A stretch of DNA of 64,000 bases, taken from assembly GCF_003143935.1 (NCBI RefSeq), contig NZ_QFRX01000001.1:7083514-7147513 (forward strand), in the 5' to 3' direction. The position numbers and the translations under genes are program-made. This DNA is from Streptomyces sp. Act143. Its GTDB lineage: Bacteria; Actinomycetota; Actinomycetes; Streptomycetales; Streptomycetaceae. Position 1 is the stretch's first letter. Each line of letters opens with the position of its first letter. Below the pieces are notes generated by a model. That model made no database searches, had not been told where the DNA came from, and saw nothing but the letters and a program-made list of their open reading frames with translations. Below are positions 7,943-15,461 of the stretch, piece after piece.

Positions 7943-9808
7943 GTGAAGATCAAGCGCGTATGTATCGAGAACTTCTGCTGCCTGCGCACGCTGGATGTCT
8001 CCTTCGATGCCATCACCTCCCTCATCGGCCCCACAGGCGTTGGTAAGTCCACCGTGCTGCGCGCCCTTGACTGGTTCTTCAACGGAGACAAGGGCGGAGG
8101 ACTCGGGGAAGAGGACGTTCACTCGGCGGCGGAGGGCAAGCGGATCCGTGTGGAAGTGGAGTTCGACGGGCTGACGGCTTCCGACCGCGCTGCGTTGGGC
8201 TACTACGCGCCCGACGGGGTTGAGACGGTACGGATCTGGCGTACCTGGGAGGACGGGGACGATCGGATCACTGGGAAGGCCCTGGCCTACCCGCCGTTCG
8301 ACGAGATTAGGCGGCATGAGGGGAAACGGGAGAAGCACAACGCGTACAAGGCCCTGCGGGAGAGCGACGCCGGACTTGACCTGCCCGCCACAAAGAGCTG
8401 GGACGATGCAGACGCCGCGATGCGCGTCTGGGAGTCGAAGAACCGCGATCGGCTCGCTGAAACGGACGTCGAGGGCACACAGTTCTTCGGGTTCGCCGGC
8501 CAGGGGCTGCTTGCCAAGCTGATCGACTTCGTGTTCGTCTCCGCCGACCTCCGCGCATACGAGGAGGCGGACGACAGCAAGGCCACGGCGGTGGGTCGGA
8601 TCCTTGAGCACGCGGTGGACCGATCCGAGGCCGACGCTCGGTTCACATCGATCGAGGACGCCGCGCAGACGGCGCGCGAGAAGGTGCACGAGGAGGTGTA
8701 CGGGCCGATGCTGAAGAGGCTGTCGGGTTCGCTGTCCGACGAAGTCGCCAAATTCAGCACGGGGCGGCACATCGTCGTGAAGCCTGTGGCACAGACTCCG
8801 AAGCCGGCCAAGACGACTTTTGCGGTCAGCATCAGGGACGGCGCGGCCATGACCTCGGTGCGTCGCCAGGGGCACGGCTTCCAGCGAGCGCTGATCATCG
8901 CCGCGTTGAAGTACCTTGCGGAAACTCGTCGGCCTGAGGACGGGACCCGGTCGCTGTGTCTGGCGATCGAAGAGCCGGAGCTTTTTCAGCATCCCGCGCA
9001 GACAAGGGTCTTCGCCCAGGTTCTGCGCGGCCTCGTCTCTTCGGCAGCGGACCGAACTCAGGTGATGTACGCGACTCACAGCCCGGTATTTATCGACCCG
9101 CGCAACTACAAGCAGATCCGTCGGCTGGTCAGGGTGGGCAGCGGGCAACACCCCGATGTCACCGTGCGACAGCTCTCCGAACAGGATTTGATTCAGTCTC
9201 TCATCGGCCGAGTGTCGGATAAGTCCATCCGGCGTCATGCGACTACGCGCTACGTCAAGGACCTGGCGGAGGGGCTTTTCGTCGCGGCTGCTGTGCTCGT
9301 CGAAGGAGAGGCGGACGAGGCGGTCATCCTCGGGTTCGCCGAGCAGCAGGGCCTCAGTTTTGGCGCGAACGGCATTAGCGTGATCAACGTGGAAGGCAAG
9401 GACAATCTCATCCTCGCCCACGCCATCCTGAGCGGGTTCGGTGTCAAGTGCTACGTCGTCTTCGATGGCGACGCGGGGCCCAAGGCGTTGGCCGGAAAGG
9501 CTGAGGCAGTCCGCGCGGCGGGCGAGAAGAACATGAACATCCTTAACTATCTCGGCGCTTCGGCGAACGCGCGGCCAGCCACCGCATGCGAGGCGACTCA
9601 TACGGTGTTCGAGGATGACCTGGAGACGTATCTCGCTGAGCACTGGCCGGCGTGGACTGAGCGTCGCAAGGAGTTGGCGAAGCAGGGCGATGGTTACGTG
9701 GCCGACTGCAAGCACGCTCCGACGTACGCCGAGGCCGCTCGTACTGCCAGCGGGGAGCCGAAGCTCCTGTACTCGCTTCTGGAGAACGTGATGGCGCTGG
9801 CCAGTTAG
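7943..9808 (+). CDS. OLD-family ATPase/Toprim nuclease
   Basis: The N-terminal ABC-type ATPase carries a Walker A (GPTGVGKST, residues 29-37), a signature-like QGHGFQRALIIAALKYL, Walker B AIEEPELFQHP and the switch THSP. The C-terminal half is a Toprim domain with VLVEGEADEAVI (catalytic Glu) and VVFDGDAG (DxD), as in OLD nucleases such as P2 Old and the GajA subunit of Gabija. No UvrD-like helicase follows, so this is not a complete Gabija pair. The GTG at 7943 (621 aa) was chosen over 7901 because MKIKRVCIENF is the normal OLD N-terminus and AGGA sits 5 nt upstream. It is probably a stand-alone anti-phage nuclease. Confidence 0.88.
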   Translation: MKIKRVCIENFCCLRTLDVSFDAITSLIGPTGVGKSTVLRALDWFFNGDKGGGLGEEDVHSAAEGKRIRVEVEFDGLTASDRAALGYYAPDGVETVRIWRTWEDGDDRITGKALAYPPFDEIRRHEGKREKHNAYKALRESDAGLDLPATKSWDDADAAMRVWESKNRDRLAETDVEGTQFFGFAGQGLLAKLIDFVFVSADLRAYEEADDSKATAVGRILEHAVDRSEADARFTSIEDAAQTAREKVHEEVYGPMLKRLSGSLSDEVAKFSTGRHIVVKPVAQTPKPAKTTFAVSIRDGAAMTSVRRQGHGFQRALIIAALKYLAETRRPEDGTRSLCLAIEEPELFQHPAQTRVFAQVLRGLVSSAADRTQVMYATHSPVFIDPRNYKQIRRLVRVGSGQHPDVTVRQLSEQDLIQSLIGRVSDKSIRRHATTRYVKDLAEGLFVAAAVLVEGEADEAVILGFAEQQGLSFGANGISVINVEGKDNLILAHAILSGFGVKCYVVFDGDAGPKALAGKAEAVRAAGEKNMNILNYLGASANARPATACEATHTVFEDDLETYLAEHWPAWTERRKELAKQGDGYVADCKHAPTYAEAARTASGEPKLLYSLLENVMALAS

Positions 9809-9853
9809 CCGTCTTACGTCAGACAGCGCTCTCCTTCCACGGGCTCGCGTTCT

Positions 9854-9892
9854 GTGCAGGGGACCTCTCTGCCGAAAAGAGGTCGCCTGCAC
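9854..9892 (+). terminator. Hairpin after OLD gene
   Basis: A 15-bp stem with one mismatch (arms 9854-9868 and 9878-9892, 9-nt loop) lies 46 bp after the OLD stop. There is no T-run, as is common for Streptomyces terminators. Confidence 0.65.
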
Positions 9893-9950
9893 TCCTGCTC
9901 GCGCCATAGGCGATCTTTCGAGTGCGGACGGTGCTCCTTATGGTGTTGGG

Positions 9951-11213
9951 ATGGCAAATGGGGTGTGGCACACCGGATATGACATAGAGATCAATCTGTC
10001 CCTGCCCGACCTCGGTCACGAGGACCGCCCGGATCTGCTCCGAGAGATCACCGCGAGCGTCGCCGACCGCGACCCGCAGCTGCTCGAATGTCTCGCGCAC
10101 CACCATGGGCGCGAATGCCTGTCGGAGTCTGGCGGAAAGTCTCCGTGGATGTTCATCCGGCGAGGCCGTGTTGGAGGCCGTCGGCCGCTCGTGGCATCAC
10201 ACGTGCCGATCACGCACAAGGCGACCCCGGCAGAGAGCGCACAGCACAAGGCCACCAAGGAACGGATCGTCGACACGGCCTCGCGCTCCGGCCTGGAGGC
10301 AGATGCCGAAGTCTCCACGGCGAACCGGCGAACGGTCTCCGATGCCCTCGTCACCGGCCCCGGTGGTATCCGCATCGGCTGGGAGATCCAGTACCACCAC
10401 ATCAGCCCCAGCAGCGTCCACCGCCGGTCCGTCAACGCCGTACAGCATGAGATAACACCGCTGTGGGTGGCGAAGGACCGTACGGCCTCGCTGATCGACC
10501 GGGCGCCATGGGCCCGTGTGGACGATATGCCGTGGAAGGAGATCGCCGACGGCAAGGAGATGCTGATCCGCGGTGGATACCGCTACCTCCAGGTCTGGAA
10601 GTGCGTGCCCAGCAGCGATCGCCACTGTCCCTTGTCCGAGGGAGCAGGCCACTGCGGCGGGATACATGCCGAGTGGTTTCTTCCTGCGCTGTGCCAGCCG
10701 GAGAAGAACCCGGTCCATATTGAGGATCTCGTTCTCTCCAGCGCGACGGGAGACAGCGTCCCCGTCTACGTGCCTAATCGGGGCAATGGCCGGGCCGGAC
10801 GGCATATGTGGGTGCCGGCGGACGATTGCGAGTTATGGCGCGAGCTGGTCGGGGAGAAGGCACCCCTACCCGTCGCGCCGGAGCAGGAGGAGGACGACCA
10901 GATCACCTTCGCCGAGCAGGAGATCGACCGGACATGCCGCGCTGGCGAAGAGGGATGGTTTGTCAGCGACGCCCGGCCCATCCGTGATCTGGGACAGCCC
11001 ACCGGTGGCTACACCTTGCCGCGCATGCCGCTGCAGCGGTCTGTGAAGCCGTCGCTGATCACGTCCGTCGAGCGAGCCGCCGCCTCGGCCGCGCTGGGTT
11101 GCCCGACCTGGGAGTTGGGGCTGTGCGCAGGCTGCGGTCAGCTGATGCGTCGGCACGGGCGCCATGCGGCCATGTACTGCGCGGTGTGCCGCTCCGAGCT
11201 CAACGACCGATAG
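9951..11213 (+). CDS. CoiA-like nuclease-domain protein
   Basis: The 420-residue protein has a central segment (about residues 95-165) with the CoiA/PD-(D/E)xK layout: HKATKERIVDTA, a glutamate in EADAEVST, the R..SDAL stretch, then IGWEIQYHH. The later cysteine-rich parts (CPLSEGAGHCGG, and CAGCGQ...CAVC near the C-terminus) look like zinc sites. CoiA-like proteins are predicted nucleases linked to competence and, in actinobacteria, often to plasmids and defence loci. Start ATG 9951 has little leader. It converges on the murF-like gene, with only 27 bp between. Catalysis has not been shown for this subgroup. Confidence 0.65.
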   Translation: MANGVWHTGYDIEINLSLPDLGHEDRPDLLREITASVADRDPQLLECLAHHHGRECLSESGGKSPWMFIRRGRVGGRRPLVASHVPITHKATPAESAQHKATKERIVDTASRSGLEADAEVSTANRRTVSDALVTGPGGIRIGWEIQYHHISPSSVHRRSVNAVQHEITPLWVAKDRTASLIDRAPWARVDDMPWKEIADGKEMLIRGGYRYLQVWKCVPSSDRHCPLSEGAGHCGGIHAEWFLPALCQPEKNPVHIEDLVLSSATGDSVPVYVPNRGNGRAGRHMWVPADDCELWRELVGEKAPLPVAPEQEEDDQITFAEQEIDRTCRAGEEGWFVSDARPIRDLGQPTGGYTLPRMPLQRSVKPSLITSVERAAASAALGCPTWELGLCAGCGQLMRRHGRHAAMYCAVCRSELNDR

Positions 11214-11240
11214 CCGGGATAACAGCGGGCAGGCGGCTGC

Positions 11241-11603
11241 TCAGAGGCCGGTGACGGGCTGCCCCGTTAGTGCTTGGGCGATCTGCCAGAGCTGGCCGCC
11301 GCGGGACGCCTTGACGAGTACGACGTCGTCGGGGCGGAGGATGGAGTCGAGGTAGGCGGCGGCGGTGATGTTGTCGCCTACCAGCGCGATGTCTGGCACC
11401 CCTGCCGAACCTGCCGCGAGGGCGAGTTGCTTGGCCATTTCCCCGCCGACCGCTACGACGAGGTCGACGCCGTTCTCGGCTGCCATGCGCCCGACCTCGC
11501 GGTGGGCTTCGACGGCAGCGTCGCCCAGTTCCAGCATTTCTCCGAGTACGGCGATTCGCCGGCCGCCTGCGGCCTCGGTCGTGTCGCCGACTGCCTCGGT
11601 CAT
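11241..11603 (-). CDS. Stand-alone MurF C-terminal domain
   Basis: The 120-residue product matches only the C-terminal domain of Mur ligases, MurF type: RRIAVLGEMLELGDAAVEAHREVGR ... LRPDDVVLVKASRG. In full MurF (about 450 aa) this domain supplies the amino-acid/peptide substrate side of the site, while the ATP-binding central domain holds the P-loop. Both other domains are absent and there is no upstream remnant, because the gene starts at an ATG overlapping the stop of the cysteine-peptidase gene (TGATG). It is the last gene of the operon. It may bind an amino-acid or peptidyl substrate, act as a scaffold, or be a domesticated fragment. Confidence 0.8.
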   Translation of the reverse strand: MTEAVGDTTEAAGGRRIAVLGEMLELGDAAVEAHREVGRMAAENGVDLVVAVGGEMAKQLALAAGSAGVPDIALVGDNITAAAYLDSILRPDDVVLVKASRGGQLWQIAQALTGQPVTGL

Positions 11604-12151
11604 CAAGACTCTCCGTTGTGAATGAGGGGCGCGAAGGTGATCGCGCGGCCGGTGTAGGACGCGGACGCGCGGCTGAGGGGGACTCGATCGTGAGTCTGGC
11701 CCCAGGCCGATGGGTCTCGGAAGTGGATCGTCGGGTCGGGGCTGTCGTCGTAGCCGCGAAGGATGACGAGGTGGCCGCCGGCGCGGCCGTCGTCCGGGAA
11801 CTGCTCGGTCACGGACACGATGAGCGGCGCATGGTCGAGCCGCGCCGTCAGATTTTCGACGGGGACGGGCTCGGCGGTCGAGGGGACTCCGAGGTCGGTC
11901 GCCAGGCTCGCGATCCCCGCGTGAAGTGCTCCACGCGGGGTCAGAATCTCATGCTTGACCGCGAGTTTCAGCAGTTCCGTGACCGTGGGTGCCTCGCGTC
12001 CGTAGGCGAGCAGGATCATTCTCAGCGAGGCCAGGCCGCACGCCCGGTTGGACCATTCGATCCTGTCCCCGAGTGCCCATCCGCCGTGCAGATCCCACTC
12101 GGCGGGGTCGATGAGTTGACGGCACAGGGGGACCTCGTGGACGCGCGGCAC
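11603..12151 (-). CDS. C39/papain-like cysteine peptidase
   Basis: The 182-residue protein has the papain-like triad in order: Cys38 in NRACGLASLRM, His127 in GGHLVILRGYD and Asp146 in HFRDPSAWG. This is the layout of C39-like peptidases, which cut after double glycine in exporters or act as free peptidases or transpeptidases. There is no signal peptide or membrane segment, so it should be cytoplasmic. It starts at GTG 12151 with AGGAG 9 nt upstream, 12 bp after the ligase stop. In this operon it could process, hydrolyse or transfer a peptide built by the ATP-grasp enzyme. Substrate unknown. Confidence 0.75.
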   Translation of the reverse strand: MPRVHEVPLCRQLIDPAEWDLHGGWALGDRIEWSNRACGLASLRMILLAYGREAPTVTELLKLAVKHEILTPRGALHAGIASLATDLGVPSTAEPVPVENLTARLDHAPLIVSVTEQFPDDGRAGGHLVILRGYDDSPDPTIHFRDPSAWGQTHDRVPLSRASASYTGRAITFAPLIHNGES

Positions 12152-12163
12152 AGCGGCGGGCTC

Positions 12164-13255
12164 CTACGGCGAGACGGCAGCCTCCCGAGCCCGTGTGGTG
12201 CCGGCGAACGCGGGAGTGGGCAGGGGTACATCGTATGGCGGGCGGGTCAGGGCCTCGTGCAGCATGGCCAACACGACGTCCGTGTGCGTGAGTCCGACCA
12301 TCGCTGCCCCCACCGCGAAGTTGCTGTCCCTGGACATGCCCGGCGTGCTGTTGACCTCCAGCACGTAAGGATCACCGTCCTCGGTGAGAATGAAGTCGAT
12401 GCGCGCCGAACCGCGCAATCCGAGCCCGTCCCACAGCGTCCGGGCGTGCTTGGTGATCTTGTCGAGCACGGCGGGAGCCAGGTCGGCGGCGCGTACGGTT
12501 ACAGCGCCCTTAGAGTCCACGTCGAGCTTCGTGTCGGCGTCGTAGAAGTCGGCTTCGGTGGCCTCGGTGGCCAGCGGCGGGAAGACGACGACCGAGCCGC
12601 CCGGCAGCTCCAGCAGCCCCACAGTCATCGGCGTGCCGGTCACGTACTCCTCGACGAGCACTGGCGTGCCCTCACCGCCGGCGGCTTCCGCCAGAGCGCC
12701 TGGCAGGTCTGCCGGATCGCGTACGAGGCTCATGCCCACGCTGGACCCGCCGAAGGGCGGCTTCACCATCGCGGGGCGCCCGTTCCAGGTCACCGGGCCG
12801 CCGGACCAGACGTGCCAGCCGGGCGTGGGGACGCCGAGGGTCAGCATCACCCGCTTGCAGAGGATCTTGTCGGCGGCCACCGCGGATGCCCCGACCCCGC
12901 TGCCGCAGTACGGCACGCGTAGGTAGTCGAGCAGGCCCTGCATCCGGCCGTCTTCGCCGTAGGGGCCGTGCAGGTTGGAGAGGGCCACGTCGTACTCGAC
13001 GAGCTCCATGATGAAGTCGGACTCGCAGGGGTTCAGCACCTTCCAGCGGGCGCCGATCTCTTCCAGCGCCTCGGCCAGAGCGGTGACAGATCGCTGTTCG
13101 ACGGGGCACTTCGAGTGGTACAGCCTGTCCTCGGCGGACACGGGCCCGTAGACGAGCGCGACGCCGAGGCCCTGGCGGCTCTGCCCCCACTCGCGAAGCG
13201 CCTCGGCGGCCTTCTGTACCGCAAGGTCCGAGCTGGCGTTGAGGAAGAGAGTCAT
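12164..13255 (-). CDS. D-Ala-D-Ala-ligase-like ATP-grasp enzyme
   Basis: The 363-residue protein has the Ddl domain order. It opens with LHGPYGEDGRMQGLLDYL then PYCGSGVGASAVAADK, and the ATP-grasp loop KPPFGGSSVGMSLV follows. Next come EEYVTGTPMTVG and the metal-binding end RIDFILTEDGDPYVLEVNSTPGMS. Ddl enzymes join two amino acids using ATP through an acyl phosphate. The metal-ligand EVN is present, but the segment after it (SRDSNFAVGAAMVG) differs from housekeeping Ddl, so another substrate is likely. It overlaps the dapF-like gene by 4 bp (ATGA). A second cell-wall Ddl would be expected elsewhere on the chromosome. Confidence 0.85.
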   Translation of the reverse strand: MTLFLNASSDLAVQKAAEALREWGQSRQGLGVALVYGPVSAEDRLYHSKCPVEQRSVTALAEALEEIGARWKVLNPCESDFIMELVEYDVALSNLHGPYGEDGRMQGLLDYLRVPYCGSGVGASAVAADKILCKRVMLTLGVPTPGWHVWSGGPVTWNGRPAMVKPPFGGSSVGMSLVRDPADLPGALAEAAGGEGTPVLVEEYVTGTPMTVGLLELPGGSVVVFPPLATEATEADFYDADTKLDVDSKGAVTVRAADLAPAVLDKITKHARTLWDGLGLRGSARIDFILTEDGDPYVLEVNSTPGMSRDSNFAVGAAMVGLTHTDVVLAMLHEALTRPPYDVPLPTPAFAGTTRAREAAVSP

Positions 13256-14052
13256 GCGAGTACTCCTTCGAAGGTGTGGGTGACCGGGCCGCCAACCCAC
13301 TGAGTTCGGTTTGGCCGGGCGTCATGCGGCCGGACCGTGAGCGGCTCCCCGGCGCGGTTGTGGACAGTGACGGCGCGACGGACCACCAGCCCGCGCATGG
13401 CGGCGACGACGACGGCTGCCACGGCCCCGCTACCGCACGACAGGGTTTCCGCCTCGACGCCGCGTTCGTACGTGCGGATCTTCAACTCCTGGTGGCCGGC
13501 GGACTGGACGAAGTTGACGTTCGTCCCCAGCGGAGCCAGGTTGATGTGGTGGCGGACGAGGCGCCCGACCATGACCGCGTCGATGGCGTCTACGTCGTCC
13601 ACGATGGCTACGACGTGTTCGGTGCCGGTGTGGGCGCTGTCGAACCAGGTCGGCCTGCCGTTGATGACGGCCTGTAAGCGCCGAGGGAGGACTTCACCCA
13701 CCTCGGCCGTGACCCACACGGAGTCGTCGGACACGACGGCCTCGTGCACCACGCCGGCCATCTGGAGGCTTATCTGCTGGAAACCGTGATCACGGTGAGC
13801 GGCCCAGGCGGAGCACCGCAGAGCGTTGCCGCACATGGTGGCGACCGAGCCGTCCGCGTTGAAGCAGGTGACTTCGAGGACGGCAGGGCTTTTACTGATC
13901 AGCCTGCTGATGACCAGACCGTCCGCACCCACCCCGGTACGCCTGGCACACAGACGTTCCGCCTCCTTGGGCCACTCGATCTCGTCGTCCGGGTCGAGGC
14001 CGGAGAGCAGGACGAAGTCGTTTCCGGCGCCATGGATCTTGCGAAAGCGCAT
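13252..14052 (-). CDS. DapF-like amino-acid epimerase
   Basis: The 266-residue protein is a full-length diaminopimelate-epimerase homologue. It has the N-terminal KIHGAGNDFVLL, the first catalytic cysteine in NADGSVATMCGNALRC, and the second in ETLSCGSGAVAAVVV. DapF converts LL- to meso-diaminopimelate without cofactor; relatives act on other amino acids, such as O-ureidoserine in D-cycloserine biosynthesis. The usual CGNG is CGNA here and the second motif is SCGSGA, hints of altered substrate. GAGGAG lies 8 nt before the ATG at 14052. A housekeeping dapF elsewhere is expected, so this copy is likely specialised to make a D- or meso-amino acid for the ligase next to it. Confidence 0.87.
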   Translation of the reverse strand: MRFRKIHGAGNDFVLLSGLDPDDEIEWPKEAERLCARRTGVGADGLVISRLISKSPAVLEVTCFNADGSVATMCGNALRCSAWAAHRDHGFQQISLQMAGVVHEAVVSDDSVWVTAEVGEVLPRRLQAVINGRPTWFDSAHTGTEHVVAIVDDVDAIDAVMVGRLVRHHINLAPLGTNVNFVQSAGHQELKIRTYERGVEAETLSCGSGAVAAVVVAAMRGLVVRRAVTVHNRAGEPLTVRPHDARPNRTQWVGGPVTHTFEGVLA

Positions 14053-14113
14053 GGCAAAGCTCCTCGTATGGTGAGGTGGGAATGACAATGCGACGCCCGA
14101 ACAGGGCGGGGGA

Positions 14114-14359
14114 TCAGCGGAAGTCGATGGGCCGGTACGTCGTCCGGGCTTCCCGCATGACCCAGGGCTCCCGCCTGGCAAAGATCAGTACACGGTGGGC
14201 TGCGGTGCCGGCCGACCGCATGTCCCGGACTCGCTGGTACACCCCGTCGAGGTAGACGAAGTCACCGATGCGGACATCGCTCGGCGGCCGGGTGCTTCCC
14301 ATGGTTCCGCGAGGCGGAGGCGGTATGGAGGGCGGCTCCTTGGGCCCGCGCTCGTACAT
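14114..14359 (-). CDS. Small conserved-looking protein, 81 aa
   Basis: The product has a proline-rich N-terminus and then a compact beta-rich part: DVRIGDFVYLDGVYQRVRDMRSAG followed by HRVLIFARREPWVMREARTTYRP. It resembles small SH3-like Streptomyces proteins of unknown function in secondary-metabolite and integrative-element loci. It is in operon position, 61 bp upstream of the dapF-like gene. No catalytic motif is visible. Confidence 0.62.
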   Translation of the reverse strand: MYERGPKEPPSIPPPPRGTMGSTRPPSDVRIGDFVYLDGVYQRVRDMRSAGTAAHRVLIFARREPWVMREARTTYRPIDFR

Positions 14360-14440
14360 CAGCCCCTCCAGATGCCGAGCAGGAGGGAGCCGCCGATCGT
14401 GTGAGGCTTACCACGTAGGCGAGTTGTTGGCTGCGTGGAG

Positions 14441-14983
14441 TCATCGGGTTCCGATCAGGTGATGCTCCACGCGGCTGCGGACTGACGGGATGCCTATCTC
14501 GGTGAGGGGCACCCAGGCCGCTGCGCCCGTCTCGATCATTGAAGGGAAGACCGCGCCCGAATGGGCCCGGAAGAGGTAGCGGATGCCGACCCGCAAGCGC
14601 GGCCCGTACCTGTGCTGGCCCGGCCTGGTCACGTCGATTAGGAAGGGGCCCTCGGCGCCGGGCTGCGTCCATACGTCCCGGATACCGGCCTCCTCGGCCA
14701 GCAGGCGCAGGGCCGCCTCGCTGAGGGAGTCGTCCGCATCCTCTGGCTCCGCCTCCGCGAGGGCGTAGCTTCCCTCGTGCCGCAGGCAGAGGACGCGGTT
14801 GCGTTCGTCGAGGACGATGGCTCCTGTGACCACGAGGGGGCAGCGCTGGCCGTGGGTGCAGGCTCGGCGCTGCGAGTGGTCGCGGGCCGCGTCGTAGACC
14901 GGCAGCAGCGCCATCCTGTCGGCAGGGTGCTCGTGGAGGTAGTGGGAGAGCTCCCGGATGATCTGGTCGTCCCTGACGCTCAC
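14441..14983 (-). CDS. Nudix-like hydrolase, degenerate box
   Basis: The 180-residue protein has the Nudix layout: an N-terminal extension, a strand LVVTGAIVLDERNRVLCLRH, then a Nudix-box region DDSLSEAALRLLAEEAGI and a final WVPLTEIG. The canonical GX5EX7REUXEEXGU glycine and arginine are replaced, although EEAG remains. Activity is therefore doubtful or altered. Nudix proteins are recurrent cargo of actinomycete integrative elements, for example Pif of pSAM2, which affects element-immunity phenotypes. The GTG start overlaps the upstream stop (GTGA). The role could be self-immunity of the element or nucleotide/metabolite clean-up in this operon. Confidence 0.7.
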   Translation of the reverse strand: MSVRDDQIIRELSHYLHEHPADRMALLPVYDAARDHSQRRACTHGQRCPLVVTGAIVLDERNRVLCLRHEGSYALAEAEPEDADDSLSEAALRLLAEEAGIRDVWTQPGAEGPFLIDVTRPGQHRYGPRLRVGIRYLFRAHSGAVFPSMIETGAAAWVPLTEIGIPSVRSRVEHHLIGTR

Positions 14984-15366
14984 GGGGCATCCAGCCCGTT
15001 CCGCTCGATGTAGATCCACAGCAGGCGCTGGGCCAGAAGAGCGGTATCGCGGAGGTAGAGGTACGTCCCGAAGGCGGGCGTCTCGGCGGTAGGCCGGTTC
15101 GTGAGGTCGACCAGCCTGGTCCCCTGGCGAAGCAGCTGCCGCACCTCGTTGTCGTCGTCGGCGCCCAGGTCCTCGCGGAGCAACCGGTTCAGGTCACCAG
15201 CGATCGCCGGCAACTGCCTGTCCATCGCCGCGCGGGTCGTGGTGTCCATTTGCAGGCCGAGGATGGTGTTCGTTCGTGAGGAGATCGCCTCTACGTCGAT
15301 GGGGGTGTCGTCGCCCTCGGTGTCCTCGGCCGTCTCGATCGTCTTGCCGGTACTTGCCACAGTCAT
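14980..15366 (-). CDS. Small helical protein heading the operon, 128 aa
   Basis: The protein is acidic at the N-terminus and mostly helical afterwards (AMDRQLPAIAGDLNRLLRED, DTALLAQRLLWIYIERNG). It loosely resembles the small actinobacterial 'natural product biosynthesis' helical families such as DUF6415, but I cannot confirm this. It is the first gene of the 15366-11241 operon and is translationally coupled to the Nudix-like gene. There is no signal peptide and no leader/core boundary typical of a RiPP precursor. Confidence 0.65.
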   Translation of the reverse strand: MTVASTGKTIETAEDTEGDDTPIDVEAISSRTNTILGLQMDTTTRAAMDRQLPAIAGDLNRLLREDLGADDDNEVRQLLRQGTRLVDLTNRPTAETPAFGTYLYLRDTALLAQRLLWIYIERNGLDAP

Positions 15367-15461
15367 CTCTGGCCCTTCCGGAGCACGCTTTCAGCCGTGC
15401 CTATAAAGCTAGGAAGGGAGTTGGGCGGGGCTCCATGAGTGTGCCGGAACTTGCCGGGCAT
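15367..15461 (-). promoter_or_regulatory. Promoter region of peptidoglycan-like operon
   Basis: This 95-bp gap separates the regulator gene from the operon. On the minus strand it has a TTTATAG-type AT-rich -10 candidate near 15402-15410. About 40 bp further upstream is the motif GGAACTTGCC (15446-15455, plus-strand reading), also found twice in the promoter region at 17124-17143. The spacing fits an activator site. Confidence 0.5.

Noticed and set aside
7943..9808. Gabija system
   Set aside because: The OLD-type GajA-like protein is present but no UvrD-like GajB helicase gene is adjacent.
11241..15366. D-cycloserine biosynthesis cluster
   Set aside because: A DapF-type epimerase and a Ddl-type ligase are shared features, but the PLP synthase, arginase-like hydrolase and heme enzyme of that pathway are absent.
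14980..15366. RiPP precursor gene
   Set aside because: The 128-residue product is a uniform helical protein with no leader/core boundary, Gly-Gly site or Cys/Ser/Thr-rich core.
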